A stretch of DNA of 64,000 nt from NCBI RefSeq assembly GCF_009830105.1, contig NZ_WURB01000004.1, positions 1-64,000 on the forward strand. Reading direction: 5' to 3'. Of the stretch, positions 51,520 to 60,611 are shown in pieces; position 1 is the first letter of the stretch; every line of letters starts with the position of its first letter. The notes under the pieces are model-generated. The model saw only the letters and a list, made by a program, of their open reading frames with translations, ran no database searches and was not told the DNA's origin. Made by a program: the position numbers and the translations under genes. The DNA comes from Microvirga makkahensis. Its GTDB lineage: Bacteria > Pseudomonadota > Alphaproteobacteria > Rhizobiales > Beijerinckiaceae.

Positions 51520-54500
51520 GCGTAAGGCAAAGCCGGACACCGAGCCTCGTAAGAAGCGCCGCACAGCAACGGCCGGCGGCGCACCAGCGCGATCCAGGCG
51601 CCGGCCTGGCAATCCCGGCTATGCGGGATACGAGTACCAGATCGATGTAACGATTTGGGTCGCTCTCGAGCTAATGCTGGCGAAGAACGCGACCGAGTAC
51701 GTGTCTATAGAGCCTCGATCGGATGAGGATTTGGAGGCGGCCGTGCGGGACCCTGCAACCGCGTTGCTTGGCCTCACGACCCAAGGTGAAAGCTTTGACC
51801 TCGTCCTCCAGGCCAAAACGCGGTCGGGCGCGCCATGGACGAGCCCCGCCATCGCTGACGTGCTGTTAGGAAAGCAGACGGACGAGGAGAGCGGAACGGG
51901 GAGTAAGCGGACGCGCCCGCTAGCGATGCTCGAGGGCGAGCCGCGGCGGCGTTATGTCTTTGTTACAAATGAAGCTTCGGCTGATGCTCTCCGGGCACAC
52001 GAAGGACAGCACCTATTCGATTTTCCGGAGGTCGATGAGCTACCCCCGTATGCGCGCGAAGGATACGATGCTGTTGCACAGGCCTCGCTCGCACCGCGGA
52101 TTTTGCTCTGCACTGGGGTCACCCTAGAGGTGCTCGAGGCGCGGATTGGCAATCTGCTTTCCCGTCACGGACATATCCCATCATCAAAACATAGGGCCTG
52201 CGTCAGTGATCTGCGTGACGAGGTTCGCAAGCGTATCCGCGGGCATGCGGCAGGACGCTGGACATATGCTGAGCTACTGGAAGTGCTGGTCCGTCATGGT
52301 GGCTCCGTGGCGCCGACGCGGGCCATGGACCATTACGTCCGACCACGTTCATTTGACGAGATCAAACGGCGGCTAGATGATGCACATGCTGTCGTGATCT
52401 CGGGTCCATCGGGGACGGGGAAGACACTCACTGCAGATATCCTCGAACTGGACCTACGCCGAGCTGACCCGCCTTTCGATATCGTGGGCGAGGAAAATGG
52501 TCCCGGTTATGTCCGCCACTACCTCACGCGGTCGGACCCGATACTATTTCACCTGCGTGATCCGTGGGGAGGCAACCGGTTAACGCCGGGCGCGGATCGG
52601 TGGAGTGGGGAGCTGCCTAAGCTCCTCGATAGCGCCGGGCCCGGTCGGAAGTTTCTCATCACGTCGCGGTCGGACGTTCTGCGGAGTGCCGGTCCCGAAC
52701 TGGTGAAGGACCTCCAGCCCTATCTTGTCACGATCGAGATCGAGGACTACGGACCAGAGCGCCTGGCCAAGATCTACGACGGGATCGCCGGCGACTTGTC
52801 AGGTCACGCTCAAACGCTCGCCCGCAGGTATCGTGACCGAGCGCTGAAGGCTCTAACCCGCCCCTACGAAGTGAACCGGTTTCTCGTGGCCCTAAGCCGT
52901 GAGGACGCCAGGAGTCCGCGTAAGGTCGATGAGATCATTGCGGACTCGCAGATCGGTGCAATCTCCAGAGTCATTGCCGAGCAGATAACGCCCTGGGGTG
53001 ACGATGGTGCAACGAGCGCAGCCATCATCTGGGCTTTGCTGAGCGCCCGTGGTGCAGTTGCGCGCGAGGTGTTCCCGAAGCTTGTCCGCCGCCTCCGCTC
53101 GGTTGACCCATCACTGCGGCCAGACGTTGAGGGTTTGCTCGACTTCCTCGTCGCAGGCCGCAATATCCGTCAGGACGGCGCTGCACTCGCTTTCTACCAC
53201 CCACGGGTGGAAGATGGGCTTCGTATGACTTTCATGCGCCGAGCGCGGGATGCTGAAAGCGTCCTCTCAACTGTCGTCGACGTGCTCGCTGGCTGGGATG
53301 CTGCCGCAGGAGGTGACTGGGGCGTTGAAACTGGACTGGCGATCCTGCGCGTAGTCGCAAAGCTCGAGGGCATTGAACTTACGCTTACGCCTAGGACGCA
53401 AGCTTGTATCGACGCCCATCTTGAGGCCGTAGTGTCGGGAGCCGGTCAGCACTTCGATTTCGAACGAGCGTTGCAGGATCTCGCACGCTACGGCTCGGCT
53501 GAGCACCTGCCTAGCCGCCTTGCCCGTGTGCTTATCGAAGGTGAGCCGGCGACGGAGAGGATTGTGTTTCTAGATCGCTGGTATCCGCCGACATTAAGCG
53601 CAGAGGATATCGCAGCTCTCCGGGAGGATACCCGAACGAAGCCACTTATAGAGCGGTTCATTCGCGAGGTGCTGCCGTTCACGCAACGAGACTTCGACCC
53701 GGGCCTCGTATCCCTATTGGGCGATCTCGCTCCTGATCTGCACTCTGCCTTCTGGGACGCACTCGACATCATCGCTGGGCCCAGTGGCCCCAATGGGAAC
53801 ATCAAGTCCATCGTTGCCGGCGCCTTGGCTGGTGAAGCGCCTGACTATGAGCGCGCGATCGCCCGCTTCGCGCGTTCGGAAGCTGAAGCCGACACCTGGA
53901 TGCAGAACTTCGCACACGATATCTATGAGGCGGAGGAACATGCTGTTGATGCTGATATCGCCGATCAAGCTATCGATGAGCCGAGCGAGCAGTATCACAA
54001 TGCTCGAGAGGGGATGAAGGCAGTAGTGCAGCTCAGGCGGGTGCGGGAAGGGGTTGCTTGGATGGCCCAGCATCCAACCCGACGTCTGCTGGCCTACGCC
54101 CTGTCCAATCTGATCGGTCACAGCCATCGTACACCAGACGTGGCTGAACTTCGGCTGCTTCTGGAGGCCTCGGACGCGTGGACTAGAGGACACGCTTGGT
54201 GGGCGGTGCAGCAGCACTGGAACCCGGAGCTTAGCGACATCTTGGAGGACGAGCTGGCCCGTCCCGACCTGGAAGACGCTGGAACGCGGCGCCTGCTGAT
54301 CGAGATCGCGGCGCTGAATAGTGGCACTAGCGCTGATCCCACCCCGCAGCTGATCGCAGTCGCCGCTCGGGTTCCCCCCGAACGCCGGTTCGAGCTCGTG
54401 CACGATGTAATGAGTGCCAAGCTGGATAGTGATCCCAATGGCGATCTCGGGCGCGCCGCGCGCCGCGCTCGCGCCGAGCAGTTGGCGAGTACTTTTACCG

Positions 54501-55792
54501 AAGCTGAGTGCGAGGTCGCACGCGCGCTCTTGGCGGTGCTAGCTGGAGATGAGATCGCGGGCGCCGCATCAGCTCTGTCGCCTTCTGGACGGACCCTTCT
54601 TGGTTCGATCCTAACGACCGTCTCTACCGACGTCGCGGGCCCACTCGTTTGTCTGGCAGCAGCCACAGGTCTGGAAGTAGCAGCAATAGTACAGCGCCTG
54701 CTCGCAACCGGTGATGCAAACGATGGAGAGGCTGCGGTACTCGCGGTGCTGATCAAAGACGACGCCTCTGTCCCAGCGATGTTGCGTGGGGCGCTCACAC
54801 ATAAGCGGTATTCTGTACGCCGGAAAGCGCTTCGTGCTCTGGTGGCCAATGCGGATCCGGGTGACCGCACTGAATTGCTTGTTGCTGCTGAAGACCACAG
54901 CGCCGACGTCCGGCTTGCCTGGGCTAACTTAATGAAAGAGCACCGATGGCCTGAGGCGATCGACACCTTGATTAAGCTGCTGGAGGATCAACGCAACTTC
55001 AGCAGCCATTTCGCATCTTCACCCAATTCGTCTTGGTCGAAGTTCAGCGTGGCTCGCGCTGCAGCTAATGCTTTAGGTGCCTATGGCGAGCTGCCGACCA
55101 GAGCGGTAGACGCCCTGCTGCGGGCAGCAGAGACCACCTCGGCCGATCCTCTCGTTGAATGCGCCGCGTTATCCGCACTCTCCGAGCAAGAAGACGAGCG
55201 CATCGTTACGACCTTGATCGCTGCCCTTGGGAGCCCTGGGTTACAAGGGGCATCCGAGTACCGCCCCCGTGCGCAGGCTGCGGCCTGGGGGCTCTTGGAT
55301 CGTGTGGCCAACCAGAGGCTTCACTCGCTAGGTCCAGTAGTGGCTAAAACCGCTGAGCAGGATTATTTGGCTGTAGCCGGCCCTGTGCTTATCGCGTTCG
55401 GCGTCCTGGGCGGCTCAGAGCGCGATGGGCTGCTCGATAATCTAAGAACGCTCGGATCGTTGGATCGCGAGGAGCTCGTTAGGACTGCGGCCGTAGCTGC
55501 TGGCAACGTCGCTGGGCTGTCACTGCAAGCGCGCGAACAGACGCTAATGCGCCTTGCGAGTGGAGTGACGCTGGACCAACTTAGCCCGGAGGAACGAGCC
55601 GACATTGAGGCGTGGAGTTTGGCACTCGATCAGCGAGCGGGCGTTCAGCGCTTTATAGCCTGGCTGGCTGATGTCGCCTTCCACCTGCCCACCAATGGAG
55701 AGGTTGGTGATCCGAGAGAAATCGATTTCCCGGAGCGGATTGGTGTCCTCACAATGCGAGCATTATCTCCGGCGCGCGAGGAGAATGAATAG
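51509..55792 (+). CDS. PD-(D/E)xK-like nuclease, STAND-type NTPase and helical-repeat protein (Avs-like)
   Basis: A 1427-residue protein beginning at GTG. After a basic tail (1-35), residues about 40-200 look like a restriction-type nuclease: YAGYEYQIDVTIW, Glu in VSIEPRSDEDLE and QAK in FDLVLQAKTRSG, similar to the Cap4/DUF4297 pattern. Walker A is GPSGTGKT (299-306), and LITSR (about 383) resembles the sensor of nSTAND3 NTPases. Residues from about 640 to the end are helical repeats, HEAT-like near KRYSVRRKALRALVANA and ADVRLAWANLMKEH. Effector, NTPase switch and repeat sensor is the layout of antiviral STAND (Avs) proteins. It overlaps the AbiJ-like gene upstream. Defence by recognising a phage protein and cutting DNA is inferred. 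Confidence 0.75.
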   Translation: MADRRKAKPDTEPRKKRRTATAGGAPARSRRRPGNPGYAGYEYQIDVTIWVALELMLAKNATEYVSIEPRSDEDLEAAVRDPATALLGLTTQGESFDLVLQAKTRSGAPWTSPAIADVLLGKQTDEESGTGSKRTRPLAMLEGEPRRRYVFVTNEASADALRAHEGQHLFDFPEVDELPPYAREGYDAVAQASLAPRILLCTGVTLEVLEARIGNLLSRHGHIPSSKHRACVSDLRDEVRKRIRGHAAGRWTYAELLEVLVRHGGSVAPTRAMDHYVRPRSFDEIKRRLDDAHAVVISGPSGTGKTLTADILELDLRRADPPFDIVGEENGPGYVRHYLTRSDPILFHLRDPWGGNRLTPGADRWSGELPKLLDSAGPGRKFLITSRSDVLRSAGPELVKDLQPYLVTIEIEDYGPERLAKIYDGIAGDLSGHAQTLARRYRDRALKALTRPYEVNRFLVALSREDARSPRKVDEIIADSQIGAISRVIAEQITPWGDDGATSAAIIWALLSARGAVAREVFPKLVRRLRSVDPSLRPDVEGLLDFLVAGRNIRQDGAALAFYHPRVEDGLRMTFMRRARDAESVLSTVVDVLAGWDAAAGGDWGVETGLAILRVVAKLEGIELTLTPRTQACIDAHLEAVVSGAGQHFDFERALQDLARYGSAEHLPSRLARVLIEGEPATERIVFLDRWYPPTLSAEDIAALREDTRTKPLIERFIREVLPFTQRDFDPGLVSLLGDLAPDLHSAFWDALDIIAGPSGPNGNIKSIVAGALAGEAPDYERAIARFARSEAEADTWMQNFAHDIYEAEEHAVDADIADQAIDEPSEQYHNAREGMKAVVQLRRVREGVAWMAQHPTRRLLAYALSNLIGHSHRTPDVAELRLLLEASDAWTRGHAWWAVQQHWNPELSDILEDELARPDLEDAGTRRLLIEIAALNSGTSADPTPQLIAVAARVPPERRFELVHDVMSAKLDSDPNGDLGRAARRARAEQLASTFTEAECEVARALLAVLAGDEIAGAASALSPSGRTLLGSILTTVSTDVAGPLVCLAAATGLEVAAIVQRLLATGDANDGEAAVLAVLIKDDASVPAMLRGALTHKRYSVRRKALRALVANADPGDRTELLVAAEDHSADVRLAWANLMKEHRWPEAIDTLIKLLEDQRNFSSHFASSPNSSWSKFSVARAAANALGAYGELPTRAVDALLRAAETTSADPLVECAALSALSEQEDERIVTTLIAALGSPGLQGASEYRPRAQAAAWGLLDRVANQRLHSLGPVVAKTAEQDYLAVAGPVLIAFGVLGGSERDGLLDNLRTLGSLDREELVRTAAVAAGNVAGLSLQAREQTLMRLASGVTLDQLSPEERADIEAWSLALDQRAGVQRFIAWLADVAFHLPTNGEVGDPREIDFPERIGVLTMRALSPAREENE

Positions 55793-55797
55793 CAACG

Positions 55798-55813
55798 GTG
55801 CAACTTGTTGCAC
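55798..55813. promoter_or_regulatory. Palindrome GTGCAAC-TT-GTTGCAC
   Basis: A perfect 7-bp inverted repeat with a 2-nt centre lies in the 57-nt gap between the convergent STAND and restriction-endonuclease genes. The same palindrome with other centres occurs at 62364 and, imperfectly, at 63708. It could be an operator or a recombinase site. Confidence 0.5.
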
Positions 55814-55849
55814 GTCTCAGGTTGATGGTGTCCCAGTAAAACTACTCCA

Positions 55850-56788
55850 TCAAGACCGCGGCCCAAGGAAGCGGTCGCCGTTGTAGTGGATCATGTGATC
55901 CGGCATCTCAGCGATCCAGACTTCCGTCTCCCAAGCAATCTCCGCTATCCAGCGTTTGAACTCAGCAAAATTTGGGAATGCGCTGACATAGACAGGGCCT
56001 GCGGGACACTTAGACAACATTTTCTCTATCTCGAAGACGCGCTTCGGCGAGACTGGTCCATGCGATGTGACTGCCTCAATTAGGAATAGCCAATTGCGGT
56101 TCCTATCGTAGAGGACGACATCCGGCAGCTTGTCGTGTTCAGTTAGTGTAACCCCGAGGCTTGCAAAGCCTGAGTCGTCTCGGTGCAGGTCTTTGTTCTC
56201 GGTGTCACCCAGATACAGCACTTGAGATCCCGGAGCAAAGCGCGGAGCGAAATCTTCCACAATGGCTCGCTGGACCTGGTTGTGCTTGCCGGGAGAGAGG
56301 CGCAGCTCCTTTCCATCAGGCAGGCGCACGGGGATCCGCTCCATGTTTCGCTTCTTGGCATAGATCTCCGCAAGAGCCCCGACTGACGCAACAAAGTGTG
56401 CGGAGGCCTTCGCCCATTCGCTCGTGCCGTATGTACGGATGACTGCCAGGGCATCCTCAGTCAGCGCATAGTGTGCTCGGGGCGAGTTCGTTGGTAGGTT
56501 CGGCTCGAATGGATTATAGTCCGCAATGCGGGCTTGAACGAATTGATGCAGCACCTGGCGCCGGAAGGTCTCGCGAGTGTTAGGAGCGTACTCCTTGGCG
56601 AACGTATCGCGCACATAATCCATCACACCTTTAGTGACAGTTCGTGCCGTACGCGTAGCACTGACCCAAGGATCGTTAGGCCCCAGCACACAGAGCGCAA
56701 GGAGCGTGTAGCCGGACATTTGGTTCTGCTGGGCAGGTGGGAGCCCAAGAGTGCGCAGAATCTCTTGCGCCTCTTCAACACTAGCCAC
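55850..56788 (-). CDS. BsuBI/PstI-like type II restriction endonuclease
   Basis: A 312-residue DNA endonuclease, close to the length of R.PstI and R.BsuBI. Diagnostic segments are YLGDTENKDLHRDDSG, TEHDKLPDVVLYDRNRNWLF and LIEAVTSHGPVSPKR, the last being the most conserved stretch of this family. The start is a GTG at 56788 (VASVEEAQEIL) after AGGAGG, overlapping the methyltransferase stop by 8 nt; a longer frame to 56836 lies inside the methylase. The expected target is CTGCAG by family, but specificity needs testing. It is co-transcribed with its methyltransferase. Confidence 0.88.
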   Translation of the reverse strand: MASVEEAQEILRTLGLPPAQQNQMSGYTLLALCVLGPNDPWVSATRTARTVTKGVMDYVRDTFAKEYAPNTRETFRRQVLHQFVQARIADYNPFEPNLPTNSPRAHYALTEDALAVIRTYGTSEWAKASAHFVASVGALAEIYAKKRNMERIPVRLPDGKELRLSPGKHNQVQRAIVEDFAPRFAPGSQVLYLGDTENKDLHRDDSGFASLGVTLTEHDKLPDVVLYDRNRNWLFLIEAVTSHGPVSPKRVFEIEKMLSKCPAGPVYVSAFPNFAEFKRWIAEIAWETEVWIAEMPDHMIHYNGDRFLGPRS

Positions 56789-58343
56789 GAACTCGTACCT
56801 CCTTCGCAACAAGGGTATCAATCCCGTCAAGATCATTTAAGGTTTGTGCTTGTTGGCCAATTCGCACGATCACATCAAGTGCAGGCAGCGGCATAGATCG
56901 GATCTCTGTCGCCGAGACTTGAGTATTGCCGTTCACCGCTCGAAACCAAGTATCAAGAAGGCTGGAGTTCAGTAGAGCGGCAATCCCAAGGGCCTCATCC
57001 TCCGTGAGCGAGCCACCTGGTTTATGGATGTAGTTAAGATGGTTCTCAATGCCGACCATAGAACAGTCAAAATCGCGGGCGAGGTATGGCGCTGCCACTA
57101 GCCGGCGCTTTTCTTCCTTTGCGGAGAAGCGACGCAACAGAACATAGTTTGCGTTTGGCACAAGGATCCGCTGAGATGTTGATGTATTGTGGATGTACTC
57201 AGGCTTCCGTCGAGAAATTGGCCAAGTGACCCGCATTGGGTGGACATGGTTCATCCAGAGCAGCGGTAGGTATTCTGGCCCACCCTCCATACTCTGAACC
57301 TCTCGAGCTCGGAATGGGACAACAGGTCCAGTCGATATCTTCCACTTATAAGCTTGAAGTGAGCCCGGCCACGCATCGACTAGGCGCATGATGTTCTCAT
57401 CAGTCTGGGTCGCCGGCATCCGCAGGACCCGGTCCTTTGAGGTGAGGTCCAAGACCTCGGTCATGGCGACAGTGCGTGTCTCACGGCTTTCGAGATCGGC
57501 AACTCCAGCGCTGGTGCTGATGTGAACCTTGCCTGTAGTCCAATTGTCTTCCCTTAATCCATGTAAGATAACATTTTCTTGCAATACCTCATCACGTGAG
57601 AATGCATCGCGGCGTGAACCGAAGACGTGCATCAAATCCGGGCGGATCACGGCAAAAAAACGTTCGCGAAATGCACGAAAGTAAGGACCAGAGGCAAAGC
57701 TTCGAGGTGTGATGAACACGAAGTCGCCGCCTGGTTTGAGCAGCGTTGCTCCAATCGCCATAAACAGCCCATAGATATTGGGTTGGCCATGCACTACGCT
57801 TAACGCTGCCTGAGCTCGGGGATCTGCCTTACTAAGTTTGAAGTAGGGAGGATTAGAAATGACAACGTCATAGGAATCCTCCGTCTTAGCGGTGAAGAGC
57901 CCTCCGAGCTGCTCAAGCCTATCGGCATTTGCAAGTATGAAGTCGGATACATGCACGTTAAATGTGAGTTGAACTTCCTGCTCAGCGGCCCAGTGTTCCA
58001 ATGCTGCCAGGATAGTTTGCAGCTTGCTGGCAAGAGCAGGGTCAACTTCGTAAGCTGTAATCGCGATTTGACGCGGTCGCCCAGAAGACACAAGCGCCTC
58101 AACGGCAGCACAAAGGAGGATCCCAGCTCCTGCGGCTGGATCGAGGATCTTGATGGTCTCTCCATGGTCGCCGATTAAAGCGCCCATGAATCGCGCTACC
58201 GCAGGTGGAGTTAAGTACAACCCATGGTTCTTGCGATGGTCAGCGGTCACTGCCGCAGCATACTCCGCCCCAACTTGGTCGGCGAGGTTGCTGGGCAGTT
58301 GAATGCCGCTATCAATGAAAGCACGTTGGTTGAGCTGGTTCAT
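56781..58343 (-). CDS. N6-adenine DNA methyltransferase (partner of BsuBI/PstI-like enzyme)
   Basis: A 520-residue methylase that protects host DNA from the adjacent endonuclease. The AdoMet motif I is IKILDPAAGAGILL (about residue 65) and the catalytic motif IV is DVVISNPPYFKL. MTase-type residues such as VFITPRSFASGPYF follow, and the C-terminal part is a target-recognition region. Its length is near M.PstI (about 507). It ends 8 nt inside the endonuclease start. The promoter probably lies in the 94-nt gap at 58344-58437, downstream of the RelA/SpoT-domain gene on the same strand, so read-through from that operon is also possible. Confidence 0.9.
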   Translation of the reverse strand: MNQLNQRAFIDSGIQLPSNLADQVGAEYAAAVTADHRKNHGLYLTPPAVARFMGALIGDHGETIKILDPAAGAGILLCAAVEALVSSGRPRQIAITAYEVDPALASKLQTILAALEHWAAEQEVQLTFNVHVSDFILANADRLEQLGGLFTAKTEDSYDVVISNPPYFKLSKADPRAQAALSVVHGQPNIYGLFMAIGATLLKPGGDFVFITPRSFASGPYFRAFRERFFAVIRPDLMHVFGSRRDAFSRDEVLQENVILHGLREDNWTTGKVHISTSAGVADLESRETRTVAMTEVLDLTSKDRVLRMPATQTDENIMRLVDAWPGSLQAYKWKISTGPVVPFRAREVQSMEGGPEYLPLLWMNHVHPMRVTWPISRRKPEYIHNTSTSQRILVPNANYVLLRRFSAKEEKRRLVAAPYLARDFDCSMVGIENHLNYIHKPGGSLTEDEALGIAALLNSSLLDTWFRAVNGNTQVSATEIRSMPLPALDVIVRIGQQAQTLNDLDGIDTLVAKEVRVRG

Positions 58344-58437
58344 CCATGCAATTTAGCTTTACCTGCGCGGGTGGCTACCTATGCCTTTGTCCTGTCCCAA
58401 GGAAATTTGCCATGAAGGCTTCAGTTCACAGGTAGCC

Positions 58438-59427
58438 CTAGATTCCTAGATCTTTAACGAGGATCGCTCGAGGAAGCGTGTCCAGGTCGAGACCGGCGGG
58501 AAGATCTATCTCACTTGTCACCAAGACACGGCGTGGGTTCTCGCGATCCGGCGGCTGGGCCAGAAAAGCTCTCATACGCTCAGTCTCGTGGATAAGGAGG
58601 CATTCGATTATGCCAAGATATGGCGACAAGTTCGAGGGCGGCTCTCCCCCACGCTGTTTTACATACTCTCTCAGATGCTGCTCCAGCTTTTTCGGTGGAA
58701 GCTCGATGAGCTTACATAATTCAGCAATATTAAGAGCCAATCTTCGCATGTCTTTGGGAGCAGCATCGCCCCAGAATTGGCGGATAATTGTAGCGAACTT
58801 CTTTATACGAAGGATGTCCAACGTGGTCTTTGACAACACGCTGTTCTTTGCAAGAGGAACTGCCTCCGCAATCGAAACTTCAGCATGCTCGAGCATAGCC
58901 TTGACTTGGTAGGCAATGCGGTCAGTCGGCCATTCGACCCCTTCGCTCTTATATATGAGGTCGTGGGTTGCAATAGACCAAGCATGCTGCAGAAAGGTCT
59001 TGATTTGAACCTCGAAGGTGATCCCTTCAATACCTGTCTCTGGGTAGCGCGTATCTGACCGCACAGCCACATAGAGCCGTAAATCATCAAATGGAAAGCT
59101 GTCGGGGGTTTTATGAGTTATGTCCCTATTCTTAGGGCGCCGAGAGCGGAGCTCAAACTGTTGGCACACCAGATCCTCTGCCTGGCTCAATGCCAGGAGG
59201 TTAGGCACAACCAGAGTTGCAGCGAAGAAATCCTCTAACTCACCGGGGACTGGCACACGTCCAGTTTCGATTTTCAAAGCGAAACTCTCTTCACCTTTGA
59301 CACGGCTCTCATAGTGCCAACGTGGGTCTCGCCAGCCGATAACGCGTTGGTCGACCTCTGCTTTTAGACGAGCGTAAATAGGCCTACGCTCTGCGTAGAT
59401 TGCTCGGAGGGATGCAGGGATCTTCAT
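58438..59427 (-). CDS. RelA/SpoT nucleotidyltransferase-domain protein with degenerate G-loop
   Basis: A 329-residue cytoplasmic protein. The synthetase-domain signature is present: YESRVKGEESFALKIETG, with Arg42, Lys44, Ser48 and Lys52; Glu65/Asp66 in GELEDFFAATLVV; and FEVQIKTFLQHAWSIATHDL with Glu139 and Gln141. The Y-x-S-x-H segment that binds the guanine acceptor in normal (p)ppGpp synthetases is replaced by FPFDDLRLYV, so the acceptor may differ: another nucleotide or tRNA, as in toxic small alarmone synthetases. The C-terminal half is helical. Its start overlaps the stop of the DUF262 gene (ATGA). A two-gene toxin or defence unit is inferred; activity is not proven. Confidence 0.8.
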   Translation of the reverse strand: MKIPASLRAIYAERRPIYARLKAEVDQRVIGWRDPRWHYESRVKGEESFALKIETGRVPVPGELEDFFAATLVVPNLLALSQAEDLVCQQFELRSRRPKNRDITHKTPDSFPFDDLRLYVAVRSDTRYPETGIEGITFEVQIKTFLQHAWSIATHDLIYKSEGVEWPTDRIAYQVKAMLEHAEVSIAEAVPLAKNSVLSKTTLDILRIKKFATIIRQFWGDAAPKDMRRLALNIAELCKLIELPPKKLEQHLREYVKQRGGEPPSNLSPYLGIIECLLIHETERMRAFLAQPPDRENPRRVLVTSEIDLPAGLDLDTLPRAILVKDLGI

Positions 59428-60491
59428 TGTTGATTGAGAAGTGCCCGCCGAAGGGCCTCAAAACGCTCGGTCCGTGGCGTCAAATCCGTATTCGCACCGC
59501 GCAGCGCGTTAAGATAGCGGAGTGCATCTGCATATTCCTCGGACGCGCCCTGCATGAAGTCTACAATGTTATCTTGTGCAGAAAGGGTCTCAACCTTCCG
59601 CATGAACGCCGTGTACCTATCTGCGAGAACCGCTGGTTCTGGGAGATTTGTTTCGAGGACGACAAGACTCCAGAGTGAGTAGACATTTCCAAGTGCTCGG
59701 GAGAACCTAGCTACGTTCGCATCGACTCGGGCCATGTCACTTAGATAGCGCCGCGCACGCTCGAAACGTGCCGTGAAGTCCTCAAGGTCGAATTCGGCTT
59801 CAAGCTCAGAAAGTGAGTCGTACTGAGCATATGCAGCGTCAAGCGCATCTTGATCAAAACCGTGCATTCGGTTTTCGATCACAACAAGCATAAGCTCCGA
59901 GATGAACTGCACATCCGCCATTCGCTTGGATCGAGCGGCTGTTACAACGCCTAATTCACGCCATTCATCTTGGATTGCCTCGCGCTCTGCTTCTTGAGCG
60001 AACCAGCCGCCGAATTTCGCGTGACGGAGCTCTTGGTTCGTGAGGCGTCTAGCATTGCGATTGAGCCGATCAAAAACTTGGTTCACAAGACTAATTTCAT
60101 CGAAATCGATGAGCTCGACCGTTAGCTGATAGTTCCAAAACTGACGACGCAGGTCTGGCTCCGAGGTCAGGTCAGACCATTTCTTCCCGTCTAATCGAAT
60201 ATCACCAAAGTCGCTGCCGATCCGAATTCTGTCGTTGACGAATTCGAGTATGGTCTGTGTCCGCTGTTTACCATCTACGACGTGATAAGTTGTCTTGCCG
60301 CTCTCATCAATCGTCTTATGTAAGAATATTGCGGGACTTGGATAGTTCCGGAAGATCGTGTCCAGGAAGAATTTTTGATCACTTGGCGTCCAAACACTCT
60401 TTCGTTGGTAGGGCGGGTTGAGATCCAGCTGCTTGTTGCGATCAAGATCAAGGAGCCAAGAGATATCCTGTGTCGTTGGGCGGCGCTGCAT
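59424..60491 (-). CDS. DUF262 domain protein
   Basis: A 355-residue protein of the DUF262/ParB-Srx-like family, seen in GmrSD, SspE and BREX-associated proteins, where it binds nucleotide and gates an effector. Signatures are LNPPYQRKSVW (about 23-34), VVDGKQRTQTILEF (the DGQQR motif with Lys for Gln), and FDRLNRNARRLTNQELRHAKF. No HNH/DUF1524 nuclease domain follows; the C-terminal half is helical. It overlaps the RelA/SpoT-domain gene by 4 nt and likely senses or restrains that protein. There is no close functional precedent that I can name for this exact pair. Confidence 0.85.
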   Translation of the reverse strand: MQRRPTTQDISWLLDLDRNKQLDLNPPYQRKSVWTPSDQKFFLDTIFRNYPSPAIFLHKTIDESGKTTYHVVDGKQRTQTILEFVNDRIRIGSDFGDIRLDGKKWSDLTSEPDLRRQFWNYQLTVELIDFDEISLVNQVFDRLNRNARRLTNQELRHAKFGGWFAQEAEREAIQDEWRELGVVTAARSKRMADVQFISELMLVVIENRMHGFDQDALDAAYAQYDSLSELEAEFDLEDFTARFERARRYLSDMARVDANVARFSRALGNVYSLWSLVVLETNLPEPAVLADRYTAFMRKVETLSAQDNIVDFMQGASEEYADALRYLNALRGANTDLTPRTERFEALRRALLNQQ

Positions 60492-60611
60492 TTTAATTCC
60501 GTCTATTTTTTACACCGCGTGATTTGGCGCGGCGGAAAACTACCGGAGCGCCACAACCGTTGGCCAGAGCCTACTTAGTAGCACTATTCGAGTGTGGGTG
60601 GGGAGGGGGCT

